Positions 22,601 to 34,200 of a stretch of 54,019 bases of DNA are shown piece by piece (position 1 is the first letter of the stretch; every line of letters begins with the position of its first letter). The stretch covers positions 1,182,439 to 1,236,457 of the forward strand of contig MNCI01012713.1 in the NCBI GenBank assembly GCA_015680685.1. The letters run 5' to 3'. This DNA is from Gnetum montanum (taxonomy: Eukaryota > Streptophyta > Gnetopsida > Gnetales > Gnetaceae). The position numbers were made by a program, and so were the translations under genes. Under the pieces are notes generated by a model. The model searched no databases. It had not been told where the DNA came from and was given only the letters and a program-made list of their open reading frames with translations.

Positions 22601-25600
22601 CCTAAAAAAAAGGCTTAATCATTATTAATATAATAATCTGCTATACATACAACCATAAAGAAAATAAGGCTATCTCTATCAGGTTGTTTATACAGCATAA
22701 TAGTCAACTCATCTTAGAAGAAAAGATATGGGAAATTTACTTAACTCATATTTATCTAGTTTCCAAGAATCCGCAGCCAATAATTCAGAAAAATCAAATC
22801 ATGAAAATCTATACCTAGAAGAAAACATTTAAATTAAATTTTTGTTTATCAGCCCTTCTGCTCAATAAATTGTAGCAAGATAACTAACTCAAAACTAAGA
22901 AGGTTTTAGTGTGCGGTTAAGAATTCCACAAGTTGGTGAATCATAAAAGAATTCCAAGATCAGTTCCATGAAAAGAAAATCAATGCCAAACCACAGAAAG
23001 AAATCACCAGAATGCCAATACTCAGAAATTCAATTTAAGATTTCTAAAATCAAGATGGGTCTAAGATGCTGCTCTTACTTTGTGCCCATAATACCAATCC
23101 TCATGTCAGCAACCCTTGGCCTTTGTTGGCATATCTTTTAGCCAAATTGCCCCAAGTCCATCTAGAAACAACTCTCATCCAAGTCACTTAGGCCTAAGAA
23201 TGGAAGGATATGTAGTGAGGCCCACAAAAACAAGGATTCAAAAATCCAAGACATCAAAAAAAAAATAGATTGAACACACCCCTATTTTCAACTATAAGTA
23301 GATAATTTTGGCCGAGAAGCCAATTACCAGCACCATCTAAAAAAATCCCCATCGGTCACAGTAAAATAATTTTATCATCATAACAGTGAGGAAGAGCTTT
23401 CCTAGTCATGGGTTTTTATGAGAGGCATTATTTTGGCTAAGAGTTTTGTCAAGAGGCCAACTACTTTGTTACCTAGACTTTATCCTTATAAATAAATAAT
23501 TTGTCACAAATCTAGGTGAAGAAATGGACTTTTTCATGAGAATCGTATATTGGCTTTGATTTTTATTTTCAATGTAAAAATCAATGCTCAGTGAATCAAT
23601 TTAAGAATTTATTAATTTGGAAAACATAAAATATTCTCTTAGCCAAATAATAGATATATATCATAAATATATAGCTAAACTAATTTTAACCAAGAGGCTA
23701 ACTACCAGTTAGTTGAACTTTATCATGGCTGAGAGGCCAACTACCAATTGGCTGGACTTTGTCATGGTAAATAAATAATTATCATCATAACACTAGGCTA
23801 AGAGATGAACTTTTTATGGAAATTATTATTTTCAATGAGAGTTTCGGCCTAGAGGGAAACTACCAGTTGGCTGGACTTTGTCACAGAAAATAAATAATTA
23901 TCTTCATAAAGCTGGGCCAAGAGATAAACTTGTTTGCCGGAATTATTATGGAAATGTATAAAAAGATTCTCTCAGCCAAATAAATGATATATATCATAAA
24001 TATATAGCTAAACTAGTTAGTTTAACTATTGTGATGCCTTCGACTTAGAACCATAGTGGCATTTCATCATAAGGCTCAACTGCAATAGTTATAGCAGCAT
24101 GCTGGTAATATCACAGATCGATTGTAGACTAAGCACAAAAAGGACTTGCTTACCAAAGCCCTTCATTGTCAGCCTCTTTTCAGCTTTAGTTTGCAAACCT
24201 AAAGCAATTTTTTGGTGAACTGTATGAATATTCAGGTAGTTAATAATTTTAATTGCATTCAATTACAAGATATTAACAACCCATCTCAAATGTATTAACT
24301 GTATTCATAAAGATAATTTTTGAAAATATGCAAATACATGCAATGACCTGATTATATACTGAGCCTTTCATTTTGGTTGTATTTTTATAAATGTGATTTA
24401 TTGTTCATATACTCTGTTGCAGTGCATGGGTAAAGTGGTATGCTCAGTTCATTCTTCTTAACAAGGCAAACCAAGAAGCAAAATTCAGGATTATTAACCA
24501 TCACATTAGAATGCTTATAAAGTGACAAATGAATATAGAGACGGATAATTAGATTCAAGAGTGTTAGCACAACTGACTATACTGAAACACACACGCAAAA
24601 AGTAGATGGAAACAGAAGCAAAAACAATATCATGTAAGCCATGATGACACATAATAACAGTAACAGTGAAATATACAATACCTCTCTTTCCATTAAATGA
24701 AACTATTTCTAGTAGTTCAAAGAGAGCGTTTGATGCCAAAATTTCTTACCTTGTAAGCAACTGTAATGGCTCTTCCTGTTGTGGTCCTGAAGGTTGTGTA
24801 CTTTGACTATTATGCTGTAGAAAGAAAAACAACATCATAGAAAGGTAGCAGATGAGCTACTCCCCATAAGCAATAAAACATGTGATAGCTGTTCATACCA
24901 AGAATGTCATATGTATACCTTGAATGCTTCTTTTAAAACCTGATCCAGGATTACATCATCTGGTACTATTTTGAGGTCATCCACACTGCAGAGAAATAAT
25001 TCAAAATTCATAAATATCCTTGATGTTAATCACCATCTGCCTTGCAGTACAAATAAAATCATAATTTTAAATTCATTATGAGAGAGACATTTGATGACAT
25101 GGATATAAAAAATTCTTTGTTAAGATAAGTCTCTGGATGTTAAATTTATTTTAACTTTTTAAGGATAGAAACTAAATAATTTGGCGCCAAGAAACATATT
25201 AAGTGTGATGGAAATGAGAGCATAGGCAAACTACCAATTCAGTCAAAGAATACCAAGTGAATAAATGATGAACAGTTTAACATTAAAACAGCAGGGCATT
25301 GAGTAGTGAAAAACTACAAAAATTTTCCAAACTAAAAGCAAAAGGAAATACTTGGTGACTGCAATGATAGAGTTCAAATCTCAGAAATTCTATCTGCAAA
25401 GATAAAAATTTAAAGTCTTCTTAGCACTATGTTCCAGGTTGATTAAGCCTGGAAAACCTCCTCTTTAACTTAAGAAAAAGCAAAATTTCTTGCTGATCCA
25501 TCACTCTAGTTGTTTGATAAAGATCTCCTCCTCTAAAGCATAGCATCGAATAGTTACCTCAACAGTGCGTACATCCCATCCCGAAAATAGCATACAAACT

Positions 25601-26554
25601 AGAAGTTACGACATAATTAAATTGTAATCCAGAATTCTGTGCAATAAATTCTTAAGGTCTCCCACAGGACATGATAAAAATATTGGTTTCAACAGTTTAA
25701 CAAGTGGACAAAAATGCCTTGGAAGCCGTAGGTTTATTTTAAATGGTACGATGTGCGACATCTCTGCTCAAAAACCTAAGCTTTTAAACTTCATAATAAA
25801 AAGCAAACAAAAATTTTTATAGGACACATAAATACCGGCGTATGAGCTTAAACAACTTAGGTCAATTTCTGGAAAACAAGAGAAGCGTTGCAGTCGTTTA
25901 TCCTATGAAGACAACTCACATTCAAATATTAAAGTTACAAAAGAATCACCAAAAAGGGTAAGAATAGGCACAATTGAACTTACGAGACGTCAATGCAGCA
26001 ATCATACAGCTCGCTTTCATCCAACTCCTTTCTAAGAACCTGCAAAGTATATTCAAGCATCATGGAGTGCACCTGCCGCCTACGCGCATTCAGAGATGCA
26101 TTACTTGCGCGGATTTATGATTCTGATGATGATGAAATTAATTGTAAAGAAGGAGTAACAAGAAAACGAGAGACAGAGGTGTTACATGAAGGCGAGCAGT
26201 GAGAGTGGCCTCGAACTGGCGAGCATTAATGGCAGGGCTGACAAGACCAGGCAGAAACAGAGGACCTCCGCGAGCGCCTAACATTGAATATTTCGCTCCG
26301 ATTTCTTTTTCTGTATAGCATTCGCTTAAATTTGAACTTAAACTATCCTGGTTCTGCTTCTGCTGTTGCGCCTGTGCCGAATTCGTGTCTGAATTTGTAT
26401 CCACAGTGACGGTTGCTGCTGCCATTGATGTCGCAGCAGAAACAGGAAGAGGCGAAGGCACCGAATCCGCGAATACTGACATGCCTTCTTCGTTCTGGAA
26501 CATGTCGTCGGCGTTGACCCTCGTCCTCTTCCTGTTGCAATTTGTAAAAAACAA
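16697..26554 (-). CDS. SNAPC3: snRNA-activating protein complex subunit 3-like (SNAP50; plant SRD2)
   Basis: This subunit is part of the nuclear complex that binds the proximal/upstream element of snRNA gene promoters and allows RNA polymerase II and III to transcribe them. Eleven exons join in frame with GT-AG borders: 26554-26186, 26039-25984, 24985-24919, 24814-24750, 18876-18771, 18544-18456, 18372-18282, 18141-18046, 17614-17489, 17379-17116 and 16981-16697, giving 537 codons. Residues 1-110 are Gln/Ser/Ala-rich. The family domain runs from about residue 295 ([17 protein letters not shown]), through [31 protein letters not shown] and CHQGDCKHH, to the C-terminal zinc region: C483-X2-C486, then C509-X2-C512 and H517. 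The start at 26554 is the first in-frame ATG; residues 18 and 25 are alternatives. The exon 6 donor (GTTTGT) is weak but is the only one keeping frame. The gene looks intact; identity rests on remembered family motifs. Confidence 0.9.
19185..19302. repeat. Hairpin with perfect 22-base arms plus a second dyad
   Basis: Bases 19185-19206 are the exact reverse complement of 19240-19261. Between them is an inner dyad, TAACTTCA/TGAAGTTA (19211-19218 and 19229-19236). A second pair, GGACACAAGT/ACTTGTGTCC, lies at 19267-19276 and 19293-19302. Together they form a compact foldback in an intron of the minus-strand gene. It may be a remnant of a foldback or MITE-like element; no target duplication was recognised directly around it. 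Confidence 0.8.
19365..19541 (-). mobile_element. tRNA-derived SINE in intron 4 (family S3)
   Basis: The minus strand reads TTAGCTTAGTGGTAAGAGCA (A-box) and then GGTCACAGATTTGATTC (B-box), at tRNA-like distance. A body follows with GGGTCAGTGAGTGAGTGAAA and GAGTGGGAACACCGAGTT. It lies in the same sense as the host gene. The tRNA-like head is only the 5' half of a tRNA, so it is not a tRNA gene. Confidence 0.7.
21322..21548. repeat. Two short tandem duplications in intron 4
   Basis: TACCCTCACACTTG.AACACC with CCATTCTA occurs twice in a row (about 21322-21378). GAACATTCACAACAATCAAT followed by TCAACATAGGAA occurs twice in a row (about 21484-21548). The second pair is identical over about 32 bases, which points to recent slippage. 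Confidence 0.8.
23435..24010. repeat. Diverged tandem repeat in intron 4, unit about 125 bases
   Basis: Phrases such as GAGGCCAACTACCA, TTGGCTGGACTTTGTCA, AAATAAATAATTATC and GGCTAAGAGATGAACTTTT return in the same order about four times. A flanking phrase, ATATATATCATAAATATATA followed by GCTAAACTA, stands near both ends (about 23650 and 23985). Old satellite-like array, heavily diverged. Confidence 0.65.
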
Positions 26555-27279
26555 TTTTCAAATATTCAAACTGGAAACCAGGCGACTCGATTTCTATATC
26601 GCTTTTCGTAATGCTGACGTGATGTGTTCAGCCACAATATTAACCATTCAAACGCTTCACTTGCCCTCTACAACTTAATTTTTAGTTTTTTTAAATATGA
26701 TATTTAAAACTTAATATTCAGTTATAGTTCTGCTCAAAGGATTTGCGTTTTTCAGGTTTGCTTTTAATTAATGAGGTGATAGCTAATCTCTAACTCATGG
26801 GTTCCATTTTAGTTGGCAATGTTGAGTTATATATCTTTGGTATACTTATATCACAATTATTTCTAATTGTTGGTTAGAGCATGTGGCTATAATGATCTAG
26901 TTCTAGTTTTGAAAACCATCTAAGTTTGTGTTTGTGTACAGAGCATAATGTAAAAGAAAAAAGAAAAAAAAAACAATGAGATATTAGTCTAGCAGTATGA
27001 CTTGGAAACTTTAAATTATGGGTTAGATTCTTATGGGCATAACTTAAAAACCATCTAAGTTTGTGTCTATGTATAGAGCATAATGTGAGAAAAAAACAAT
27101 GAGATATTAGTCTAGTGGTATGACTTGGAAACTTTAAACTATGTGTTAGATTCTTATGGGTAACACTAAGTTATAAAGTTCTATAATATATACAGTTATT
27201 TGGTTACAACAATGACAAAATAAAAAGGTATATTTTCCATATGCTCTATTTGCAAACTCTTATCTAGATAAATTGATTA
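26555..27279 (-). promoter_or_regulatory. Upstream region of the SNAPC3-like gene
   Basis: About 725 bases separate the predicted start codon from the TSD of element C, so any promoter not disturbed by the transposon must lie here. I see no clear TATA box at a fitting distance, which is common for housekeeping plant genes. The distal half (26918-27190) consists of duplicated SINE heads. The role is inferred from position only. Confidence 0.4.
26918..27190 (+). repeat. Tandem pair of tRNA-like SINE units (family S1)
   Basis: A unit of about 131 bases, beginning ACCATCTAAGTTTGTG and carrying ATTAGTCTAGCAGTATGAC (A-box-like) and GGGTTAGATTC (B-box-like), is repeated directly. The second unit runs on into GGTAACACTAAGTTATAAAG, the body also seen at 12491. 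Polymerase III-type boxes therefore occur twice, upstream of and opposite to the SNAPC3-like gene. Confidence 0.7.
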
Positions 27280-27284
27280 AATGG

Positions 27285-27734
27285 TGATGAATCATCATCA
27301 ATGGGTTGTGTCGATGGACATGCATCAACACATGATTTGATGCATCGACATGGCATCTATCTACCTATATAAATATGTGCACTAACCGCATTTATGCCAT
27401 CATTTATTCCATAGCTTAGGGAAGTTCTTGCAATTTGGTTCTCAACAATTAGAATATTGCCTAAGTGCCCGCAATAGGAGTTAAGAAGTGTACGGATCCT
27501 TATTCGAGCACTAATGTACTTGGACACTTCAATGTGATGACAATAAAGACGAAATTCTTGGAATACCTTGCAGCATTTGGAAATAGCTTAATGTTTATTT
27601 TAATGCACTTTATTATTTATGTCATTTACTTCCATGTCTATTCATTAATTAAATAAGATTAATTAATTCACATAAGTATGACCACCTCAAACATAACATT
27701 AATGCTTGATAATCCCAATAGTGCTAGCACTTAG
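27285..27734 (+). mobile_element. Element C 5' LTR, left part (U3/R)
   Basis: It starts TGATGAATCATCATCAATGG, carries the U3 palindromic words GATGCATCGACATGG, a TATA box (CCTATATAAATA, about 27365), and an AATAAAG signal near 27543. It ends GCTAGCACTTAG, where element B begins. It aligns over its whole length with the first part of the 3' LTR at 50121. Confidence 0.9.
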
Positions 27735-28532
27735 TGATGAGCGGTGAGGTATCCCTACGCTCAACCATACGAATACAAGTGTCCACACAAGATCTGGTAA
27801 ATTCCAAGGACTAAGTGCTTATGCACCTTTGTGGAACAAGAATGGGTTGATCAATCATTGTCTTCCCAAGCTTACTTGTATGTCACAATTGTATGGGTTA
27901 AGTAAACTTGAGGCATATGATTTTTATACTTTTTATGTGTTTTTATGTTCTGTTGCTAATAAGGGAGGAGAGAGATAACTAAGTAACTAATTTAATTTGA
28001 CTACTTATTAACTAGGATCTAATTGATCCTAACACCAATATCCATTCTCACTTGTTGCACACATCCTGAACCAATGCAATACTACTGGGATTACCAAACG
28101 TTAATCATTACTGTGTTACCAAATGTTGCACACATGCTCGAAGTGATCGTACTGTGTGTGCTTACTCAGAAGAGTTGTAGGATGAGAGAGAATCATTAAT
28201 TAACTAAGGAAAGCATTAAGTAGCAGTAATTAATATTAATTAATCTATTTTGAATGCTACAAGTTTTATCACAAAGTTCGTCTTTATTGCCGTATACAAG
28301 GTGTGCTTAGGTACACAATGCTCGAATAAAGATCCGTTCACTTTATGACTCCTACTGCAGGCACGCAGAAATAATTCTAACTCTGAGAGGGAGAAAAGGC
28401 AATAGTTTGGGTAAGGGACTAAGACTAACTATCCAAACCAAGTGCACCCACCTCTTATTTATAGGCAATGAGGTAGGTTGCGATATCGCATGGAAGGTCA
28501 CGATATCGTGTACTCGATATCGCTACTCATCA
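27735..28532 (-). mobile_element. Element B 3' LTR
   Basis: Read on the minus strand it begins TGATGAGTAGCGATATCG immediately after the purine tract CGTGGGGGTA. It carries CGATATCG-type palindromes, a TATA box (GCCTATAAATAAGAGG, about 28450) and a Gln-like AATAAAG region, and ends CTCATCA at 27735. Confidence 0.9.
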
Positions 28533-30530
28533 TACCCCCACGACTGAATGAAAACTCGTCCTCGAGTTCCTTACAAAATATTGAGAAGGTATGGGATTAT
28601 TGACTGAATGAGAACTAATAGTGATCGGCAATAACAGACTCAAAGTACCCGGTGAACGGATTGACAAACATATTATAACATTGGTATTCACACCCTTTGT
28701 GGTGAACACTGTACATGGATGACATCTAGGCCTTCACTTGATAGCTTGAAGAGAAAGAGGGAGAAAAGAAAATGAGGCGTATTGCTACCAATGCCAAGAT
28801 TGTGCCATTTATTGTTTGTCCATAGCCACACAACCAAACTTGTTCCTAGCATAAACATTCTAGCTTCAGTCCATCCCGAGTGTTTCCTCCTATTCCAGTC
28901 CATAGTTCATGTAATCGCCATCTACACACACAACACAGTCATGAATGAGCAAGGATAAGTAAGCCACAATGCAATTGATACCTTGCCTTGATATAAAGCG
29001 CATTGGCTAGGTTGTGGTTATGGTAGAAACTAGGTTAGAGGTTTATTACTAATAACTACCCAAGGTGTAGGGGTTAGGCAAGTAGTAGAATGAAGACATT
29101 GAAAAATTTGTGCCAGGGCCCCCACGACGAAGAGTGAACCTCTGGTAGCAATAAGATGGAAAAATATAAGGAACAAGAAAGATGGGAAAAATAACAATGG
29201 CAATGCCAATAAAGTGGATGTTAAAGATGGGGATGAAATAAAAAATGGTTGATTGCAGAGAATGTTTAAGGAAAAGATCTTAACAATTGCATCAAAAAGG
29301 AATGCTAGTGGGTCCTCCCCAAAGTAGGCTCATGCCCTTTATGCCCCGACAAACCCACAAACCAAAGAGTCCATAGGCTCTAGAATGACATTTGAAAGCA
29401 AGAGTCAAAAACTTACCCGCAAGAATTTACCAAGGAAAAACAATGCATCAACCAAGATATGGACTAATCATAAAACTAGAAATGAGGTGGAAAATGGAAA
29501 GAAAGATGGAGAGTACAAATGGAATGGAATCCCAAGAGCAAGGTTGTGTAAAGTCCCTTGTGTATGTCATGGTTAATGTGATTGAGTAGAACTCATTCCA
29601 AATCCAGACTCAAACCATCCACATTTAGTGACCTTGCATCAATACATTTGGCCAATCCATCCTCTTGAAGAAACAAGAATGTCTTCAGAGCAAGATGGAG
29701 AAGCAGGAAGCGAGAAAGAGCTTTAGTTAGAGGGAATCTTCAGGCATGGCTAACATGTCTTTCCAATGCCATAACCAGTGCTTGTAGCCCATATTGCTTT
29801 ATTATGTCTAAGGGGTGTGCTTTAAATTCCCACTTTTCTCTCTTTTCTTTTTTGCATGAGAACCACACCATGCAAAGACTTATTTTTATTCACTCAGCTT
29901 CCTGATATTTGATTGATAACAGAATGGCGGAAAACCCAAGAAAAAGCATCCAAGGACCCAAGAGAATGGCTAGCACAAGTGCATCGAATCCCCTTGAAGT
30001 CACACCCTTTTCAACCATTGAGTCCTTAGTTTGAAAAATACAAAGCCACCAATTTATTAAGAAGTTGATTAGAAAAAAGGAACTATACAGTTCCAAGCCA
30101 TGGGAGACCAAAAAGTTAAATGGATGAATGGATGATGTGGACTCATTGCCTATTTTATCAAAAGAACCATATCATAATATCAGCATCATAATTTAGAGGT
30201 AAAAACCAAACATTAGCAATCAATAGTATATAATTCAATCCACCATTGGGAGCACTTATTGTATGACAAATGAAAGTAAATCAACTAAACAAAGAAATAA
30301 TTAAAATATGAACAATGGTATAAAACAAAAATAAGAAAGATTAAATAAATGTGTAAAACAAAAAATACAAAAGGGGCTGAGGGTCTAGAATGGTTGGCAT
30401 AGGTGATCATCTTCCCCACGACTGAGTTGGAAGGAGGAGATCTGAAATAGCAAACAAGGTTGTCCACCAATAGAGGCAGTATGAGTATTGGCTATTCTAA
30501 GCTCATGGAATGGTTTGGTTTGTTGGATGT
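28533..30530 (-). pseudogene. Element B post-pol region with gene remnant
   Basis: This stretch matches element C from about 45400 to 47030; phrases such as AAGCACACCCCTTAGACA and GGTTGGAAAGACATGTTA have close counterparts. It includes the sequence around the start of C's extra gene. The corresponding ATG in B is at 28921-28919, preceded by an acceptor-like TGTGTGTAG; a fragment of about 380 bases follows before the 3' purine tract. The rest of the extra gene is missing, so B is a deletion derivative in this part. Confidence 0.65.
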
Positions 30531-31425
30531 TGATGAGTAGCAAGGTACCCCTACACTCAACCATACAAATACAAGCGTTTCACGCATGATCCGGTCGAAC
30601 TCCGTAGACGGGCTAGTTGTGGTATCTAGATAGTTACTCGTTGATCGCAGTTTGCTGCCTTCCCACCTGGATTAGTATTTTCTTTGTCACATATGGTTTA
30701 GTCCAGAGTGAGGTGTATGATGTGGTTTCTAACCTAGTGCTACTCCTAGAGGCAATGAAAAATATCTTTAATTAAGCTAAGAGGAAAAGGGAGAGAGAAT
30801 CTAGACTGATAGGAGATAGGGGAAGAGAATCTAAGCTAGCCTAAGTGCAATGAGCATCTATTCCTTAATCATCCATACACATCTTGGACCTCGTGCACGA
30901 CTCCCACTGGGATTACCAAGCACATGGCCTAGGTACGCTACTAGGATGCCAAGTAGTCACACTTAAATGCTCGTGATTAAGTCGTACTCATTCCACGTTT
31001 AAGGAGTTTAAGGTAAAGAGATATTAACTATGAAAGCAATAAATAACAATAACAACTAAATAATTAAACTAAGTGAATGCTGCAATGATGAAGTATTCTC
31101 AATCTTTATTTTCGGTCATGTGCATGTCCAAGTATGTCACACTCGAATAAAGGATGCCGTACAATTACAATCATCACACTGTGGGCATGCACTAAGAGAG
31201 AGGGTTGAGAGAAAAAATTGACAAAAAGATCCTACACTGAATTGACTCTCTAAAACTGACCAAAATGGCTCTTTTCCCATGTGCCTTCATGTGTATTTAT
31301 ACACTCACACAAGAACCATGATATTGCATATTCGATATTGCTACTGGATGCAATATCGTGTACCCAATATCGTGTATCCGATATCGTGGGTTTGATATCA
31401 CAACCCAATGAATCACGATTCCTCA
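30531..31425 (-). mobile_element. Solo LTR D, nested in element B
   Basis: On the minus strand it runs from TGAGGAATCGTGATTCATTG (31425) to CTTGCTACTCATCA (30531), 895 bases. Flanks are GATGT (30526-30530) and AATGT (31426-31430), a 4/5 match as target duplication. On either side the sequence is continuous with B's pol end and post-pol region when compared with element C. It carries GATATCG-type palindromes, a TATA box (GTGTATAAATA) and an R/U5 region closest to the solo LTR at 9862. It is the innermost insertion. Confidence 0.8.
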
Positions 31426-32560
31426 AATGTTGACCAATAGTTTCTTATCCGGGCTCTCAGGTTTGTATATCATCATGGCCCCCTGCAGAAAATGTTGCGT
31501 GAATGACATAAGGTGCTTCCTGCAGCGTTTGAAATTTGGTACGTTATGGCACATGTGTGGGATTCTAGGAGAGAACCTTATCTCCTAGTTGATATTTAAC
31601 TTTTCTAATTCTTAGGTCATGACATTGTTTATTGAAGGCCTTGTGCAATTCGTTAGATGATAGGGTGGCCAATCGGATTTCATCTAGCAAGTTAAGGGTC
31701 ATCAACCATTGTTTTTGTGCTAGATTGAGGTCAAGGTTGAGGTCACATGCCATGGATAGTGTACAGAGCTCAGTTTGAATGGGAAGCATTGGTAATTTAC
31801 CGTACACTAACTCATAGGGAGAGTAGCCTATAGGAAGTTTCCATGTGGAGCGGTATGCCCAAAGAGCATCATTCAGTTTAGTGCTCTAGTCTCACCTAAA
31901 CTTGCTAATGGTTCTTGTCAATATCTTTGTAATCTCCCTGTTGGTGACTTTGGTTTAATCATTCTCTTGTGGGTGATATGGTGTAGTCAGTTTGTGCTCA
32001 ACCCTTAAGTGTTGCATTAATTTTTGAAAAGTCACACCTGTGAAGTGTGCAACATTGTCTAAAATAAGTGCATGAGACACACCAAACTTGTTTACTATTT
32101 TTTCAACAATAAATCGTGTAGCTATAGATGATGTACAATCCTTAACAGTAGCTGCTTCTACCCATTTTGTAAGGTAATCAATGATAACAATAATGTAAGC
32201 TTTTCCATTGGACATTGGTGTAATGGGCCCCATAAAATCAATTCCCCAAATGTCGAAGGGTTCTAAAGGTTGAATCCATTGTTGCAGTTCTAGCAGTCAT
32301 CCCCCCATCACATTGACAATGCTTACAAAATTGGATGAAATGATAGGTGTCCTGAAACAATGTAGGCCAATAATATCTTGCAAGCAAGATCTTAATGGTT
32401 GTTCATCTCCTGGTGTAATGATCCCTACAAGGACCCTCATGAGCATCTTGGAGAACTCATAGTTGATTTACATCAGGAATACACCATCAAACTAAGCCAT
32501 CAGGACATACTTTGTAAAGTTGCCCATTGATTTCCATAAAATACTTGGCTTGGTGAAGAA
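31426..32560 (-). pseudogene. Element B integrase remnant
   Basis: The core reads [20 protein letters not shown] (32238-32179), then [13 protein letters not shown]. It goes on to [18 protein letters not shown], where the family has SDNGTHF (the Asp is kept and the Gly lost), and [10 protein letters not shown] with the TNREI block near the third acidic residue. A stop falls at about 31955. The C-terminal part is open again at 31807-31565 (YGKLPMLPIQTELCTL through IRKVKYQLGDKVLS). The pol tail PESPDKKLLVNI runs up to solo LTR D. Confidence 0.85.
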
Positions 32561-33250
32561 ACTATTGTTTCTTTTTAGTGTCAAATCCTTGTGGTGTTTG
32601 TTGTGTAAGGAGATAGGTGAGAATGCTACTATACCAATTTTTCTTCATGGTTAATTGATTATTCACTACACCTGCAAAGAGGAGTTCATCTAGGAAATAA
32701 TCAGAAATTGGATACTCATCCTCTTTGTTGTCCCATCACAACCAAGACAAATGATCAACAATTATGTTCTCAGTGCCTTTACGATCAATCATTGTAAGAT
32801 TAAACTCTTGTAAGATTATAAGCCATCATATGATGTGAGGGCTTATTGTTGGTTTATTCATTAGGAACCTTATTGCACTATGATCTATGTGTATGAATAC
32901 CTTATAGCTCAAGACATAGTGCCTAAATTTTTCTAGTGCAAACACTATAGTAATTAATTCTTTCTCTATTATAGTGTAGTTAAGTTATGCACCAGCGATA
33001 CTTCTACTTGCATAGTGGATGTAATAAGGATGTTTTTGATCATCTAACTATGTAAGTACAGCTCCTAAAGCATAGTTGGATGCATTGGTCATTATGTGGA
33101 ATTGTTTGGACCAGTCAGGGACTTGTAGAATATGAGTTTCTACCAGCTTCTATTTAAAGTTTGGAAAGTGAGTTCGCATTCCCTAGTCCATTTGAAAGGT
33201 ACATACTTTTTCGTTAGTTCAACCAATGATTTTGCAACCTTTGAAAAGTT
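32560..33250 (-). pseudogene. Element B RNase H region remnant
   Basis: Between RT and integrase, pieces of the RNase H domain can be followed in broken frames. They include KCS/FHIMTNASNYALGAVLT near 33090-33060 and the block ELITIVFALEKFRHYVLS at about 32955-32900. DRKGTENIIVDHLSWL near 32790-32740 is the usual RNase H-to-integrase spacer phrase. It is broken by several stops. Confidence 0.65.
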
Positions 33251-34200
33251 CTCAATAGACCTTCTGTAGTAGCTAGTATGTCCAAGGAATGATCGAATAT
33301 ATTTTACATTTTCTGGTTGACAGGTAATTCCTTGGATAACTTTGATCTTTTTGGGGTCTATCTCTATCCTTATTCATGAAATTTTATGCCCTAGTATGAT
33401 GCCTTCTTGGACCATTAAATGGATTTTTTGCCAGTTGAGCCTTAAATTGGTTTCTACACATCGTTTTAATACTTGCTCTAACCAGTCCAAGGCTTGATCA
33501 AAGTTTTCTTCGTAGGTGGAGAAGTCGTCCATGAAGACCTCCACACTGTTTCTTATCTGCTGCTAGAATATGCTTAGAACTAATTGTTGAAATGTTGTAG
33601 GGGCATTACACAAGCCAAATGACATTTGTTTATATGCAAATGTTCCCCAAGGACTGGTGAACATAGTCTTGGATTGGTCTTCTGGGGCTATTTGTATTTG
33701 GTTGTACCCACTATACCCATCCAGAAAACTATAGTAGCGATGTCCTGCAATGGTGTCTAAGACTTGGTCAACAAATGGCAACAGAAAGTGGTTCTTAAAT
33801 GTTGCCATGTTGAGTAGCCTGAAATCTATGCACATCCTCCATTTTTCTCCCTTTTTGGGCACTATATGTAAGGGGCTAACCCATTCGCTATCAGCAATGG
33901 GATAGATGAACCCAGGTTTTAGAAGTTGTTCAATTTCTTCTTTAATTACTTGCTTTAGCTTTGGGTTCAACTACCTTTGCGGTTATCTTCAAGGCTTCAT
34001 GGAGGGGTAAGTGTAAATCCTATGTTGGCATATCCTAGGATCTATTCCAGTTAATTCGGGATATGACCAAGTGAAGGCTTTCAACCATTTATTTATCACT
34101 TTCAGCAATCTTTCTTTTGGTTGCGGAGCCAGCTTAGCATTAATAATTACCGATTTTCCATTTTTAAAAAATGTGTATTCCATATTGGTGAGCAATGGTT
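33250..34200 (-). pseudogene. Element B reverse transcriptase remnant
   Basis: The best-preserved block is 33970-33566: PKLKQVIKEEIEQLLKPGFI, WVSPLHIVPKKGEKWRMCID, FLDGYSGYNQIQIAPEDQSK and GTFAYKQMSFGLCNAPTTFQ. After a stop, VEVFMDDFSTYEENFDQALD gives the intact DD active-site pair at about 33540-33481, and then the thumb RLNWQKIHLMVQEGIILGHK. The wording is typical of the Athila/Tat group. The leader with WSYPELTGIDPRICQHRIY lies at 34195-33989. Confidence 0.9.

Noticed and set aside
26138-26554. Single-exon gene of 138 codons ending LLLLLYN
   Set aside because: Its last codons run into intron 1; a donor after codon 123 joins in frame to exon 2 of the SNAPC3-like gene.
31426-31475. LTR D starting at TGATGATATAC (31475)
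   Set aside because: Comparison with element C shows these 50 bases are the tail of pol. The TGAGGAATCG start at 31425 aligns with C's LTR start and gives a near-matching target duplication.
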